From the NCBI GenBank assembly GCA_017643585.1, contig JAEPND010000004.1, positions 1 through 64,000 on the forward strand: a stretch of 64,000 nt of DNA, given 5' to 3'. This stretch comes from Maricaulis sp. (lineage in GTDB: Bacteria; Pseudomonadota; Alphaproteobacteria; Caulobacterales; Maricaulaceae). Shown here in pieces: positions 8,364 to 17,788 of this stretch (position 1 is its first letter; each line of letters starts with the position of its first letter). Under the pieces are notes generated by a model, which had not been told where the DNA came from, ran no database searches, and saw nothing but the letters and a program-made list of their open reading frames with translations. The position numbers and the translations under genes were made by a program.

Positions 8364-10136
8364 ATGGCCCGCCCTCCCCGTTCGCCAGGACCAGACATGC
8401 CCCAGGCTTACCCCGCGCTGGATCCAAGCCATGCAAGCAATGATCCGGGAGAGCGCATCTGGGAGCTGGAGCGTGCGCTCGACAGTCCCGACTCCCGACG
8501 CATTGCGCCGGCACTTCCGCTGGCGCGGGCGGAGTTCGAGACCAGCCGCGCCGATCCGGGGCAGATCAATTTCTTCCGGACGATTCTCGACCGGCTGGGC
8601 AAGCTTGGATATCTGGCGCGCGAGAGCCGGGCCCAGCTCTGGACACGGCATGGACAGACCCCGTCAGACTTGGCGCGACACCCGGCCTTCAAGTCCGCGA
8701 TCGAGATGTTCCAGTCCGAGGCTGGCATTGCCAGCGATGGCTGGTGCGGGCCGCAAACCTGGGATGCCCTACAGGCCCTGTATTGTTTTGAGGGCGCAAA
8801 ATCGGAGCTGGGTCGCCATGCGCGGATCCGCTCTGGGCCGGATTCTGAAGCGGCGCGGCTGAGGGCGGTCCTGCTCCGTCTCGACGCGCTGGGCCTGGCC
8901 CGGGCCTCGCTGGGCGAGGCCCCCCTGGCCGCCGTGGAAGCCTTGCCACTGGATACCATACACGCCCCCACGCCGGACCAGGTCGTCGCCAGCGTCCGCC
9001 GCGAACTGGTCGATCCGCTGAACCTGCTGCGCTACGCGCTGGGCACGCTGGGAGCGGGTACCGGTCAGGAAAGCGATGACGCGCTGATTGAGCTGGTGCT
9101 GGATTTCGACAGCCTGTCCGAACGGCTCAGCCGCAGCACGGCCTACCCGTTGGCGACAGGGCGCGTGCAGCTGGACCCGGAAAACCCCGGCGGGACATAT
9201 CTGCTCAAGAGCTTCATCGGCCGCGTGCTGAATGTCGAAATGTGGATGCTGGATCGCGATGTCACGCTACGCGGCAAATCCACAGCATCCGACGACGACG
9301 CCTTCTCCACGCTGCGCCGGGCAATCAAGACCTTCCTGGCCGAGCTCAAGGAGCTCCCCGAGCAGGAAGAGGATGAGCGGGCCCGCGCCCTGCAAGACGG
9401 GCTGGTACGCGTTTTTGGTACGGGTCGCGCCCGAATTTCCCACCAGGACATGGCTGAACAATTCGAACGCTTCTATCCCGAGATCCTGCAAGGTGTTCAG
9501 CTGGTCCTGGCCAATGCCGCGCATGATCGCGATGTCAGCCGCGAGCTGGCCGAGCGCAGCGACTGGTCCGAGGATTTTTCCCGGGCGATGGAAGCCGAGG
9601 CCGGCAAGTTCAGATCCCGTCTGTGGGACGGGGTGAAACGCGCGATCGGCTGGGTCTGGCGTCTGATCAAGCGGGGTTTTCGGGCGCTGCTGGGCGTCGC
9701 CCGCAAAGTGGTCCGCGTTGTCTTTGCCTTCAGCGCCGAGGCACTGAACGCGGCGCGCGATGCGATATTCATCTGCAAGCGCGGACTTGAGCATTTCCTG
9801 CAGCGGGAAGTCCGCGGTCCCTTTGGCGCAATGGTCAGCGTGCGCGACGGCGATTTCGATTATCGCGTTATCGCGCTCAACGAAGATGCCGAGGCCCTAC
9901 GCAAGGATGCCCGCCTGCTGAAACTGCGCGCCCGGGCCTTCGAACTGGCCTCACGTCTGCTGGCTTCGATCATCTGGCTTGTCCGCAAGGTCGCGGGCGG
10001 GCTGCGCGGCTCCTGGATCGGGGTCAGCATCGCCTTGCTGCATGCATCGCGACGCGCGCGGCGGGCCGCCCGGTGGCTGGCCCAGGTCCGCGCGCTTAGC
10101 AGCGAGTTCGACGGGTTGCAAGAGGCCGTCGTCTGA
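8364..10136 (+). CDS. Peptidoglycan-binding-like protein with cationic helical C-terminal half
   Basis: The product is 590 aa from the ATG at 8364 (AGGAGC upstream); an ATG at 8397 is the alternative. Residues about 85-135 (HPAFKSAIEMFQSEAGI, DGWCGPQTWDALQAL) resemble a PG_binding_1 domain. The middle is helical and acidic. The last 200 residues contain strongly basic, amphipathic to hydrophobic helices (around KRAIGWVWRLIKRGFRALLG and ASRLLASIIWLVRKVAGGL). There is no N-terminal signal peptide, so how it would reach the wall is unclear. The arrangement might suit a membrane-active or secreted effector, but no known toxin family is recognised. Confidence 0.7.
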   Translation: MARPPRSPGPDMPQAYPALDPSHASNDPGERIWELERALDSPDSRRIAPALPLARAEFETSRADPGQINFFRTILDRLGKLGYLARESRAQLWTRHGQTPSDLARHPAFKSAIEMFQSEAGIASDGWCGPQTWDALQALYCFEGAKSELGRHARIRSGPDSEAARLRAVLLRLDALGLARASLGEAPLAAVEALPLDTIHAPTPDQVVASVRRELVDPLNLLRYALGTLGAGTGQESDDALIELVLDFDSLSERLSRSTAYPLATGRVQLDPENPGGTYLLKSFIGRVLNVEMWMLDRDVTLRGKSTASDDDAFSTLRRAIKTFLAELKELPEQEEDERARALQDGLVRVFGTGRARISHQDMAEQFERFYPEILQGVQLVLANAAHDRDVSRELAERSDWSEDFSRAMEAEAGKFRSRLWDGVKRAIGWVWRLIKRGFRALLGVARKVVRVVFAFSAEALNAARDAIFICKRGLEHFLQREVRGPFGAMVSVRDGDFDYRVIALNEDAEALRKDARLLKLRARAFELASRLLASIIWLVRKVAGGLRGSWIGVSIALLHASRRARRAARWLAQVRALSSEFDGLQEAVV

Positions 10137-10175
10137 TCGCCCGACTGCCGCCTGCCAGTTAGGAATAACCGCCTT

Positions 10176-11414
10176 CTAGTGAATGGCAGCCGCTTCCACG
10201 GCCCGCATCACGCGCAACACGGACAGCCCCCAAATCTTGGCGATATCCTCCTCGGAATAGCCGCGGCGCAGCAATTCCGCTGTCACAGCCGGCGTGGTGG
10301 TGGCGTCATCCCATCCGCCAACGCCGCCGCCGCCATCAAAGTCCGACGCAATGCCCACATGATCGATACCGGCCACGGCGACCGCGTGGTCGATATGATC
10401 GACAAAGTCCGAGAGGGTCACGTCCGGGTATTGGCTCTGCAGCACAGCCATGCGCGCCCGGGCCTCGGTGAAGGTTTCGGCCGATGCATTGGCCCGGCCC
10501 TCCGGCGTATCCAGTCCCATCTCGACCATCAGCGCATTGCGGGCTTCGGCGAGCCCCTCATCCATCGCCTGGACATAGCCGCGGAACGCCACCATCTGGG
10601 CGATGCCGCCATTATCACGATTGGCCCGAAGCTGTTCGTCATCAAAATTGCGCGGATGAGCGTAGACACCCTGGACACCGGAGTGGGAGCCCATCACGGG
10701 TGCACGGGACATGCGGATGGCTTCCAGACCGGTCTCCTTACCCACATGGGAGACATCAATCATGATGCCGTAATCATTGAGCTCGGCGACCAGTGCGCGG
10801 CCAAGGTCGGTCAAACCACGATCGACCGGATCATCGCCGACGGTCAGGTTCGGATTGGACGAGGTGCCGAACTGGTTATTGCCGAAATGGGTGATCGACA
10901 TGTAGCGCACGCCGCGCTCAGCCCACATGGGAATATCGGCAATCGACGGCCCCAGCGGAAAGGCGTTTTCCATTCCGATCAGCGCGACCCGGCGTCCGGT
11001 TGCGGCGATCTGCTCGACCTCGTCCGCCGTCACGGCAAGCGAGATCTGGTCAGGATGGTTCTCCAGCATCAAACGGATGCCTTCATACTTGTTCTCGGCT
11101 TCCGCATGGGCTTCGGCATAACCCTCTGCGCTCAACGCGCCCTGGCCGACATAGACGATGAAGAAGGCCGCATCGAGCCCGCCTTCGCGCATTTTCGGCA
11201 GGTCGACCTGGGCATCCGTGGGTCCGCCCGGATCCAGTGCGGGTGTCCCGAAACCCGGTCCCGTATCCACATGAGTATCCAGCGTCAAAATCCGGTCATG
11301 GATCTCTGCGGCGCGGGCCAGGAATTCCGCTTCGCTTTCCCCGTCATTGCCGGATGGCGCACCACAGGCCGCCAACAGGGCTGCCGCAGCAGCCGTCATC
11401 ATCAGTGCACGCAT
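10176..11414 (-). CDS. Lipoprotein M19-family (renal-type) dipeptidase
   Basis: The start at 11414 gives a lipoprotein signal (MRALMMTAAAAALLAAC, Cys17) with a good ribosome binding site (GGAGGGG). A longer upstream frame has no signal and no site. The mature part matches peptidase M19: the metal-binding DTHVDTG near the start, GMENAFPLG, and the later DVSHVG, HSGVQGVYAHPRNF and ASDFDGG segments. M19 enzymes are zinc dipeptidases. Location would be the periplasmic face of a membrane. It follows the serine hydrolase gene on the same strand, with a hairpin between. Confidence 0.92.
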   Translation of the reverse strand: MRALMMTAAAAALLAACGAPSGNDGESEAEFLARAAEIHDRILTLDTHVDTGPGFGTPALDPGGPTDAQVDLPKMREGGLDAAFFIVYVGQGALSAEGYAEAHAEAENKYEGIRLMLENHPDQISLAVTADEVEQIAATGRRVALIGMENAFPLGPSIADIPMWAERGVRYMSITHFGNNQFGTSSNPNLTVGDDPVDRGLTDLGRALVAELNDYGIMIDVSHVGKETGLEAIRMSRAPVMGSHSGVQGVYAHPRNFDDEQLRANRDNGGIAQMVAFRGYVQAMDEGLAEARNALMVEMGLDTPEGRANASAETFTEARARMAVLQSQYPDVTLSDFVDHIDHAVAVAGIDHVGIASDFDGGGGVGGWDDATTTPAVTAELLRRGYSEEDIAKIWGLSVLRVMRAVEAAAIH

Positions 11415-11435
11415 TGTGTGTCCCCTCCAAGACAT

Positions 11436-11465
11436 GAGGCGCCAGACTAGAAAGCCTGGCGCCTC
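11436..11465 (-). promoter_or_regulatory. Perfect 10-bp hairpin in the leader of the dipeptidase gene
   Basis: GAGGCGCCAG and CTGGCGCCTC pair perfectly around a 10-base loop. It lies between the serine hydrolase stop (11560) and the dipeptidase start (11414), immediately before the ribosome binding site. There is no T-run. It may stabilise or partly terminate the transcript between the two genes. Confidence 0.5.
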
Positions 11466-11559
11466 GTGCAGTGAATTTGATCTCCGCCGGAACCGACCGG
11501 GGGCGATCCCGGCGGAGGGCTCCCCAGCCCCAGTACGGCACAGGGTGGGCTGCAGAGCG

Positions 11560-13083
11560 TCAGCGACGTCGTGTATAGGTCTGGCCACCCCAGCTGAACG
11601 AGACCAGCTGACCGTCCGCGTCACGGTTGAAGGCAAAGGCTTCCAGCGAATCGAATGGGTGGGATTGTCCGGCAAACAGGTCTTCGCGGGCCGGTTCCAG
11701 GCTCATGCGGGCATCACCCCATTGGGCCTGCAGGGCCTCGCCTTCGAGCACCAGCCGGATTTGCAGATACTGGTTTCCGCCGTCCCACTCGCCTGCATAT
11801 TGGGCAAGCTCGGACGCGTTTGGCTGCCAGCTCCAATCACCCCAGCTTTCGTCCGCACGGGCCTCGGCCTCGCGCTCGTTCCGGATCTCCAGAACGCGCG
11901 CAACACGCTCGGGATAGTGATTGACCCGCAGTTCGGACATGCGATCCGAGTCTTCGTCCTCGACGAGATACATGAAGAACATGTTGATCACGGCGCGGCT
12001 GACAGCCCAGCCAGTCTGATTGTCGGAATTGGAGAAACCGGCAATGCCCACGCCCAGTTCCGGCGCAAACGCCATCATCGTGCGATTTCCGGTATAGCCG
12101 CCGCCATGGATATGGATGTCATATCCAGCGAACTCGCACAGCGACCAGCCCAGCGTATAGCCCGAACAGGACAGCTCGTAGGGATTGCGACCGTCTTCCT
12201 CGCCGGTCTCGGCATAAGATGTCTGCGCCATGTCCATCATGGATGCAGTGATACCGGACCCGGCTGGTCCTTCGCCGCGCAATTGCAATTGCAGGAATTC
12301 CGCCATGTCGGCCGTCGATGTCACCAGGCCACCGGCTGACTGCATCATGCCATCGGTCTTGGGGCGCACCTCGTACCAGCCGCCGTCCTCGCCCGTCCAG
12401 ATGTGGCTCCAGGCCAGCTCGTCCAGCGAGAAATCCGAGGTCCGTGCCGAGGTCTGATCCCAGCCCATCGGATCGAACAGCGCATCGTCCATCCAGTCCT
12501 GCCAGGACTTTCCAGTCGCGGTTTCCAGGATGGCGCCATAGATGTTGTACCCCAGATTGGCGTATTCAAAGCCCGGCTCACGCGCTTCCGAGAACTCCGC
12601 GATCAGCGCGGGATAGTCTACCGGGTCGACCGTCGTCACATAGGCTTCCAGCATGGTGATCATGTCATTGGAAATGGCGACCTCGTGAGACAGCAAGTCG
12701 CGCAAGGTAAAAGCGGACGGGTCCACCCCGTCCGGGAATTGCAGATCAGGCCAGTGATCGGTCAGCCGCGAGTCCAGGCTCAACACGCCCTCCTCGTGCA
12801 GGCGGGCCGCAACCAGGCCCATATAGGCCTTGGTCTGGGAGGCGATATAGATCGGTGTATCGGCTTCGATCGGGGCGCCGGTGCTTACGCGTCGTGTCCC
12901 GGTCCGACGGTCCAGCAAGATATCATTGGCGTCGACCACGACCACCGCCAGGCCCGGGCCGATATCCGGCATGCGATCCAGGTGGGCATCGAGCAGGGCC
13001 GCAGCGCCCTGCGGGGTTTCAGCAAGGGCTGTCGCGCTCAGCCCGATAGTCGCCGCAGCGGCCAGAAGCGCAAATTTAGCCAT
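11560..13083 (-). CDS. Exported beta-lactamase-family serine hydrolase
   Basis: The 507-aa product has a signal peptide (1-21, ending ALA) and the class C beta-lactamase/PBP4* fold motifs SQTK (82-85, nucleophile Ser82) and YAN (174-176), plus a GGG-type turn (HGGGYTG). The C-terminal 130 residues form a separate beta-rich domain as in many family S12 esterases and D-aminopeptidases. It precedes the M19 dipeptidase on the same strand, and the two could act together on peptides in the periplasm. True beta-lactamase activity is not implied. Confidence 0.9.
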   Translation of the reverse strand: MAKFALLAAAATIGLSATALAETPQGAAALLDAHLDRMPDIGPGLAVVVVDANDILLDRRTGTRRVSTGAPIEADTPIYIASQTKAYMGLVAARLHEEGVLSLDSRLTDHWPDLQFPDGVDPSAFTLRDLLSHEVAISNDMITMLEAYVTTVDPVDYPALIAEFSEAREPGFEYANLGYNIYGAILETATGKSWQDWMDDALFDPMGWDQTSARTSDFSLDELAWSHIWTGEDGGWYEVRPKTDGMMQSAGGLVTSTADMAEFLQLQLRGEGPAGSGITASMMDMAQTSYAETGEEDGRNPYELSCSGYTLGWSLCEFAGYDIHIHGGGYTGNRTMMAFAPELGVGIAGFSNSDNQTGWAVSRAVINMFFMYLVEDEDSDRMSELRVNHYPERVARVLEIRNEREAEARADESWGDWSWQPNASELAQYAGEWDGGNQYLQIRLVLEGEALQAQWGDARMSLEPAREDLFAGQSHPFDSLEAFAFNRDADGQLVSFSWGGQTYTRRR

Positions 13084-13178
13084 GGGGGTTCTCCTTCAAA
13101 CTTTGTGCGACGACCCTAGCGAGGTCGGGAGACCCGTTCTTGTACGCATGTAACGCCGGACTGCAGAAGGCAGTCCGA

Positions 13179-13943
13179 TCAGGCGGCCATCAAACGCTGC
13201 AGGCGTTTGGGCGGCAGGCCGGTCATCTTCTTGACCCAGCGCGAGAAGTGGGACTGGTCGGCAAACCCGGCATCGAGCGCGGCGAGTGCCGGCTCCTCAC
13301 CATTGACCAAACGGCTCAAGCCCTGTGCCGCCCGGCTGCGCGCACGATAGACACTGGGAGGAACGCCGAAATGCCGAACGAAGCTGCGAGAGAGATGGAC
13401 ACGGTGCACGCCGGCGCCTGCGGCAAGGCTTTCCAGATCCGGGGCAAATTCATCATCACGCAATTGTTCGCGGACCCGGGTCAGCCAGGCGGGAACCTCC
13501 CGGTGACCGGTCTGGGAGATGCGTCCACTGCTGGCCAGAAGATCAGCGACAGCGTCACGTGCCAGCTCCCCCCCCGTAGCGATGACATTCATCAGGGCGT
13601 GGACATTGGCGTTGCCATCCTCGCTCTCACCCCATCCCCAATCCAGCGTATTGCCCGGCAGGAATTGGCGCACGGCATCACAATCAAGATTAGCGGACAG
13701 GATCAGGGAGCCCTGTTGGCCATAGACATTGGCGTGCATGCAGCCGGCGGGCTTGACCCCGCGCGCAGGCTGCAGGACCTCGCGGTCGCAACGGGAAATA
13801 CACTCGGCGATTTCGCCCGCCAACAACCAGGACACCTGGTGATATTCATGCCCGTGAGCGGGCATGGACTCATTGGCACCGTAATGGCTGAGACGAACAC
13901 ACAGCCCGTCGATTTCAAAAAGGGTTTTCTGGCGGATCGGCAT
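13179..13943 (-). CDS. AraC-family transcriptional regulator
   Basis: The C-terminal 100 residues contain the two helix-turn-helix units of AraC proteins (LAAGAGVHRVHLSRSFVRHF and AALDAGFADQSHFSRWVKK). The N-terminal part resembles a cupin sensor (PAHGHEYHQVSWLLAGE). The ATG at 13943 (MPIRQKTL) is preferred, giving 254 aa. The frame continues upstream to 14084, but that part overlaps the terminator region of the next gene and looks non-coding. No targets are evident; the exported hydrolases just downstream are candidates. Confidence 0.88.
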   Translation of the reverse strand: MPIRQKTLFEIDGLCVRLSHYGANESMPAHGHEYHQVSWLLAGEIAECISRCDREVLQPARGVKPAGCMHANVYGQQGSLILSANLDCDAVRQFLPGNTLDWGWGESEDGNANVHALMNVIATGGELARDAVADLLASSGRISQTGHREVPAWLTRVREQLRDDEFAPDLESLAAGAGVHRVHLSRSFVRHFGVPPSVYRARSRAAQGLSRLVNGEEPALAALDAGFADQSHFSRWVKKMTGLPPKRLQRLMAA

Positions 13944-14047
13944 TTTCAAACTCACTTCGCGGCCGTCATACCCAAGGGATGCTTCGCAGCACCTGTTTGG
14001 ATGATGAAACAACAGTAAGACCGCCCGAACGCTGCCATCGTGATGCA

Positions 14048-14079
14048 AGAAAACGCCGACCTCAAACGAGATCGGCGTT
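14048..14079 (-). terminator. Intrinsic terminator of the gene at 14108-14629
   Basis: On the minus strand AACGCCGA pairs with TCGGCGTT (14072-14079 with 14052-14059) around a short loop, followed by TTTTC. It lies about 29 bases after the stop of the gene at 14108-14629. Confidence 0.75.
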
Positions 14080-14107
14080 CCCACAATCCCCCTGCTGTAA
14101 AGCCGGG

Positions 14108-14629
14108 TCAGTTGAAGGCCATGGCCCGCCGGTGGCAGCGATCAAACAGGGCCAGGAAGGCGTCGGCATCCCGGTTGCCGGCCCGCGAGGCGTCGGCGAG
14201 ATAGGCGCGCGCCTGATAAAAGTCGGCCTCGCCCTGGTCGTCCGACAACATCAATCCGACCAGAAGACCGGCAAAGGCGTGGTCGCGTTCGAGAAAAATC
14301 CGCGCCATCGCCGTTTCAGCGCGTTCGGTATTATTGCGCCATCCATAACTGGCCAGGGTCAGCAGCGAGAGCGAACGCAGGCTGGCCGGGTCATCGGCCC
14401 GCATCAGATCGCCGCCCCAGTAAAAGGCTGCCGCCTCGATCGGCACACCGCGCTGCTGGGCCATCTGGGCCAGCGCCTGCTCCATGCCCACACTGCTGCG
14501 ATACAGATAGCTGTCGCGGTGCTCGGCGAAACGCGAACAATCATTGGCAAAGGCCGTACTGGCAAAGACCAGGTGGGCAGACAGGCTGGCGACAATCGCC
14601 ATCAGGGTACGCATTCGGACCAGGGCCAT
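14108..14629 (-). CDS. Exported helical-repeat protein, hypothetical
   Basis: The 173-aa product has a signal peptide ending near AFA (residue 28) and a mature helical part with alanine-rich, Sel1/TPR-like spacing (AAAFYWGGDLMRADDPAS, ADFYQARAYLADASRAGN). The start at 14629 follows GGGAGAG. Two to three cysteines in the mature part could form a disulfide. It is monocistronic, ending in a terminator at 14048-14079. I do not recognise a specific family. Confidence 0.7.
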   Translation of the reverse strand: MALVRMRTLMAIVASLSAHLVFASTAFANDCSRFAEHRDSYLYRSSVGMEQALAQMAQQRGVPIEAAAFYWGGDLMRADDPASLRSLSLLTLASYGWRNNTERAETAMARIFLERDHAFAGLLVGLMLSDDQGEADFYQARAYLADASRAGNRDADAFLALFDRCHRRAMAFN

Positions 14630-14751
14630 GGGGCTCTCCCTCAGTTTCGTGAGGAAGAGCGTGCCAGTGGCGTTTTAAGCGAGGCTCAAATTGCGCGGCC
14701 AAGTTTGATGCGAATTTTACGGGTTGGAGCGCACGGCTCGCCCGCCCGAAC

Positions 14752-16041
14752 CTACCCCCTGAACGGGTCCTGCATCAGGATGACGTCCTCGCGTTCCGGC
14801 GAGGTTGAGACAAGGGCGATCGGGCATTCGATCAGTTCTTCCAGGCGACGGACATATTTGACCGCTTCGGCGGGAAGCTGTGCCCAGGAACGCGCACCGG
14901 CGGTGGAGCCGGTCCAGCCCTGCAGGGTCTCATAGACCGGTTTGACATTGGCCTGGGCTTCCTTGCCGGCCGGCAGGTAGTCGAGGCGCTCGCCGTCGAG
15001 TTCATAGGCGACGCAGACCTTGATCTCGTCGAACCCGTCCAGCACGTCCAGCTTGGTCAGCGCGACGCCGGTGACACCGCCCTGGGCCAGGGTCTGGCGG
15101 GTGATGACCGCATCAAACCAGCCACAGCGGCGCTTGCGGCCGGTGACCACGCCGAACTCATGGCCCTGCTCGCCGATGCGCTGGCCGATTTCGTCGTGCA
15201 GCTCGGTCGGGAACGGGCCTTCGCCCACGCGGGTCATATAGGCCTTGGCGATACCGAGCACGTAACCGACATCCTTCGGTCCCAGTCCCGTGCCCGCAGC
15301 GGCCTGGCCGGAATGCGTGTTCGAGGAGGTCACGAAGGGATAGGTGCCGTGGTCGACATCGAGCAGCGCGCCCTGGGCGCCCTCAAAGAGGATTTTCTTG
15401 TCGTCCTTGATGGCCGCCTGCAGGTCGCGCCAGACCGGTGCAGAATAGGGCAGGATTTTCGGTGCGATCTCGAGGATTTCAGCCACCAGCTTGTCGGCAT
15501 CATATTCCGGCTGGCCCATACCCCGGCGCAGGGAGTTGTGGTGGAAGAGAATGTCGGCGACACGGGCGCGCAGCGCCTCCTCGTCCGCCAGATCAACCAC
15601 GCGAACCGCGCGGCGACCGACCTTGTCCTCATAGGCCGGGCCGATGCCCCGGCGTGTCGTCCCGATGGCCTCGCCGTCATCACGGTTCTCGCGCATGGCA
15701 TCGAGCTCGCGGTGGATCGGCAGGATGAGGGCGGCGGTTTCGGAGATCTTCACGACGTCCGGCGTGATATCGACACCCTGCTCACGGATGCGCTCGACCT
15801 CGGAGACAAAGGCCCAGGGATCAACAACCACGCCATTGCCGATGACCGAGAGTTTTCCGCGCACGACGCCGGAGGGCAGCAGGGAGAGCTTGTAGACCTT
15901 CTCGCCCACGACCAGCGTATGACCGGCATTATGACCACCCTGGAACCGCGCGACGACATCGGCGCGATGGGACAGCCAGTCCACCAGCTTGCCCTTGCCT
16001 TCATCGCCCCATTGGGCGCCCACAACAGTCACATTGGCCAT
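14752..16041 (-). CDS. purA: Adenylosuccinate synthase PurA
   Basis: The 429-aa product carries the N-terminal signature [13 protein letters not shown] with the GTP loop GDEGKGK (12-18), the HNAGHT motif and the later FEGAQG and [11 protein letters not shown] segments. It catalyses the first committed step from IMP to AMP, using GTP and aspartate. The length is normal. The start at 16041 follows a GGAG site, and no regulatory element is evident upstream. It is probably a single-gene unit. Confidence 0.98.
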   Translation of the reverse strand: MANVTVVGAQWGDEGKGKLVDWLSHRADVVARFQGGHNAGHTLVVGEKVYKLSLLPSGVVRGKLSVIGNGVVVDPWAFVSEVERIREQGVDITPDVVKISETAALILPIHRELDAMRENRDDGEAIGTTRRGIGPAYEDKVGRRAVRVVDLADEEALRARVADILFHHNSLRRGMGQPEYDADKLVAEILEIAPKILPYSAPVWRDLQAAIKDDKKILFEGAQGALLDVDHGTYPFVTSSNTHSGQAAAGTGLGPKDVGYVLGIAKAYMTRVGEGPFPTELHDEIGQRIGEQGHEFGVVTGRKRRCGWFDAVITRQTLAQGGVTGVALTKLDVLDGFDEIKVCVAYELDGERLDYLPAGKEAQANVKPVYETLQGWTGSTAGARSWAQLPAEAVKYVRRLEELIECPIALVSTSPEREDVILMQDPFRG

Positions 16042-16166
16042 GTCGATCTCCAGTCCTGCATGCGGGACGCATATCTGTCACGAAGGCGTGAGCGGGGCCA
16101 GTTCTATTTGCACGCATCTGCTATGCGCCGCAGTATTTGCCCCGCTCGGAGGCAAGAGAGACCAAA

Positions 16167-16718
16167 ATGTTGCGCTTTTCCATGACCATCTGTGCCGCAC
16201 TGCTGGCCACATCCGCCGCCAGCGCGCAAACCCCGCCGCCGGCCTGCACGTCCGACGTCCATGACGATTTCGACTTCTGGGTTGGCGAGTGGAATGTCTA
16301 TGCCCCCGATGGCGGGCCGTATCAGGGCCAGAACATCATCACCAAGGTGAATGGCGGTTGCCTCATCCTGGAAGACTGGTCCGGCGCCGCAGGGTCCACT
16401 GGCGACAGCATGAATTATTATGATCCGTTCGCGCAGGCCTGGCGCCAGGTCTGGGTCTCGGCCGGCGCGGTGATCGACTATACCGGCGGGTTGGACGAGA
16501 CCGGCTCCATGGCCCTGACGGGCGAGATTTTCTACCCGGCCAATGGCGTGCGCGCGCCCTTCCGTGGCACCTGGACCCCACAGGCCGATGGCTCGGTCCG
16601 CCAGCATTTCGAACAACAGGGTTCCGACGGCGCGTGGGCCGTCTGGTTCACCGGTATTTATGTGCGTCAGGAGAATGATCCGCGCGCCGCTGAAGCGGCA
16701 ACGGCACGCGGGGAATGA
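16167..16718 (+). CDS. Exported DUF1579-like protein
   Basis: The ATG at 16167 is preferred over an upstream TTG because it follows GGCAAGAGAG and starts a good signal peptide (cleavage near ASA, residue 18). The 183-aa product contains FDFWVGEWNVY and later FRGTWTPQADG, typical of the beta-barrel-like DUF1579/THAP4-like families. There are no catalytic residues that I can identify. It is divergent from purA. Confidence 0.8.
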   Translation: MLRFSMTICAALLATSAASAQTPPPACTSDVHDDFDFWVGEWNVYAPDGGPYQGQNIITKVNGGCLILEDWSGAAGSTGDSMNYYDPFAQAWRQVWVSAGAVIDYTGGLDETGSMALTGEIFYPANGVRAPFRGTWTPQADGSVRQHFEQQGSDGAWAVWFTGIYVRQENDPRAAEAATARGE

Positions 16719-16822
16719 TGGTGTCGCGGCCGGTCTGGACCGCGACACACCATGTGCGGGCCGACTGGTGGTCGCATCTCATCAACGACCGACAAGCCAT
16801 TCATCCGAGCAGTACAGCCGCT

Positions 16823-17152
16823 TCAAGGCAGGATACGGTCAAATCGATAGGCTCGCACTCGTGCAGTCCCAGCCTCACACATCCTTTGAACGGCGATTTC
16901 ATCCCCCACACCGAGGCTGACACCCGTCGGCTGCAAGGCGCGTCGATCTCCGGATGAGAGCTCGACATTGGCATGGGAAAGCGCGCGAGCGTTTTGACTG
17001 TTGACGTCCAGAGTGACGTTGACTTCAACAACTGTCGCGGGAAGCGGGTCGCCGCACGTTTCGAGGTCATTCCCCCGAAAACTAACGACCAAATAGCCCA
17101 GAACCAGCGCGCCAATCAGCACCCAGCCAACGCTCACAACAATCCGCTTCAT
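16823..17152 (-). CDS. Small membrane-anchored protein, hypothetical
   Basis: The 109-aa product has one N-terminal hydrophobic helix (about residues 7-25, no obvious cleavage site) and a beta-rich extracytoplasmic part with two cysteines (DLETCGDPLPA and QRMCEAG). It starts 7 bases after the stop of the PagL-like gene and has no strong ribosome binding site, so it is probably translated by coupling. Function is unknown. Confidence 0.65.
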   Translation of the reverse strand: MKRIVVSVGWVLIGALVLGYLVVSFRGNDLETCGDPLPATVVEVNVTLDVNSQNARALSHANVELSSGDRRALQPTGVSLGVGDEIAVQRMCEAGTARVRAYRFDRILP

Positions 17153-17159
17153 TCGTGCG

Positions 17160-17729
17160 CTAGCGACCGAAGCGGTAGCTCAGGCGAATACCCGCATTGT
17201 CCAGCGCCTGGTTGCGGCCGGAAGCCAGGATCTGGCCGTGCGAGATGTGCTCGTAATAGGCGCCAACGGACCAGTTGTCGGACAGGTCATAGTCCAGGCC
17301 CAGACCGTTGTAGAACAGGATGTGATTGCCCATCAGCGCACGTGTCGTGGCCAGGCGAATACGTTCCGGGTCACCGGGCGGTGAGTTCTGGTCGATATCC
17401 TTGACGCCGTCATTATAGGACAGGCCGAACGTGTATTCGATGTCCCAATTGCCGCCGAGATCCCAGTCCCAGGCCAGGCCAACCGCACCGAAATTGGTCA
17501 GGCTGTTGGTATTGAAAGACCCGTAGACGAATGGACGCGGCGCCCAGATCGGCTCGAGGAAGTCCGGGCTTTCAAAGAGCATTTCCAGGGTGATGTTCGG
17601 GCCGTCCTCGACATGGTCAGCCAGATCGTGAGCGGTCACGCCAAAGCGAAACTCGATGCCCTCGTCTTCAGCATGGGCCATGCCCGTCAGGAGTGCTGCA
17701 GCGGCAGCGGCGGTCATCAAACGCGTCAT
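17160..17729 (-). CDS. PagL-like lipid A 3-O-deacylase (acyloxyacyl hydrolase)
   Basis: From the ATG at 17729 (GGGGGATCAC upstream) the 189-aa product has a signal peptide ending AHA and amphipathic strands ending in a C-terminal aromatic segment (IRLSYRFGR), as in outer-membrane barrels. The segment YEHISHGQILASGRNQALDN contains the HIS pair and downstream residues that match the PagL catalytic region (His-x-Ser). PagL removes the 3-O acyl chain of lipid A in the outer membrane. The catalytic Glu cannot be placed with certainty. Confidence 0.8.
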   Translation of the reverse strand: MTRLMTAAAAAALLTGMAHAEDEGIEFRFGVTAHDLADHVEDGPNITLEMLFESPDFLEPIWAPRPFVYGSFNTNSLTNFGAVGLAWDWDLGGNWDIEYTFGLSYNDGVKDIDQNSPPGDPERIRLATTRALMGNHILFYNGLGLDYDLSDNWSVGAYYEHISHGQILASGRNQALDNAGIRLSYRFGR

Positions 17730-17788
17730 GTGATCCCCCTTGGAACTCGCGCAAGCGGCGAAACTTGCGCCCACACCTAGCCTGTTGC

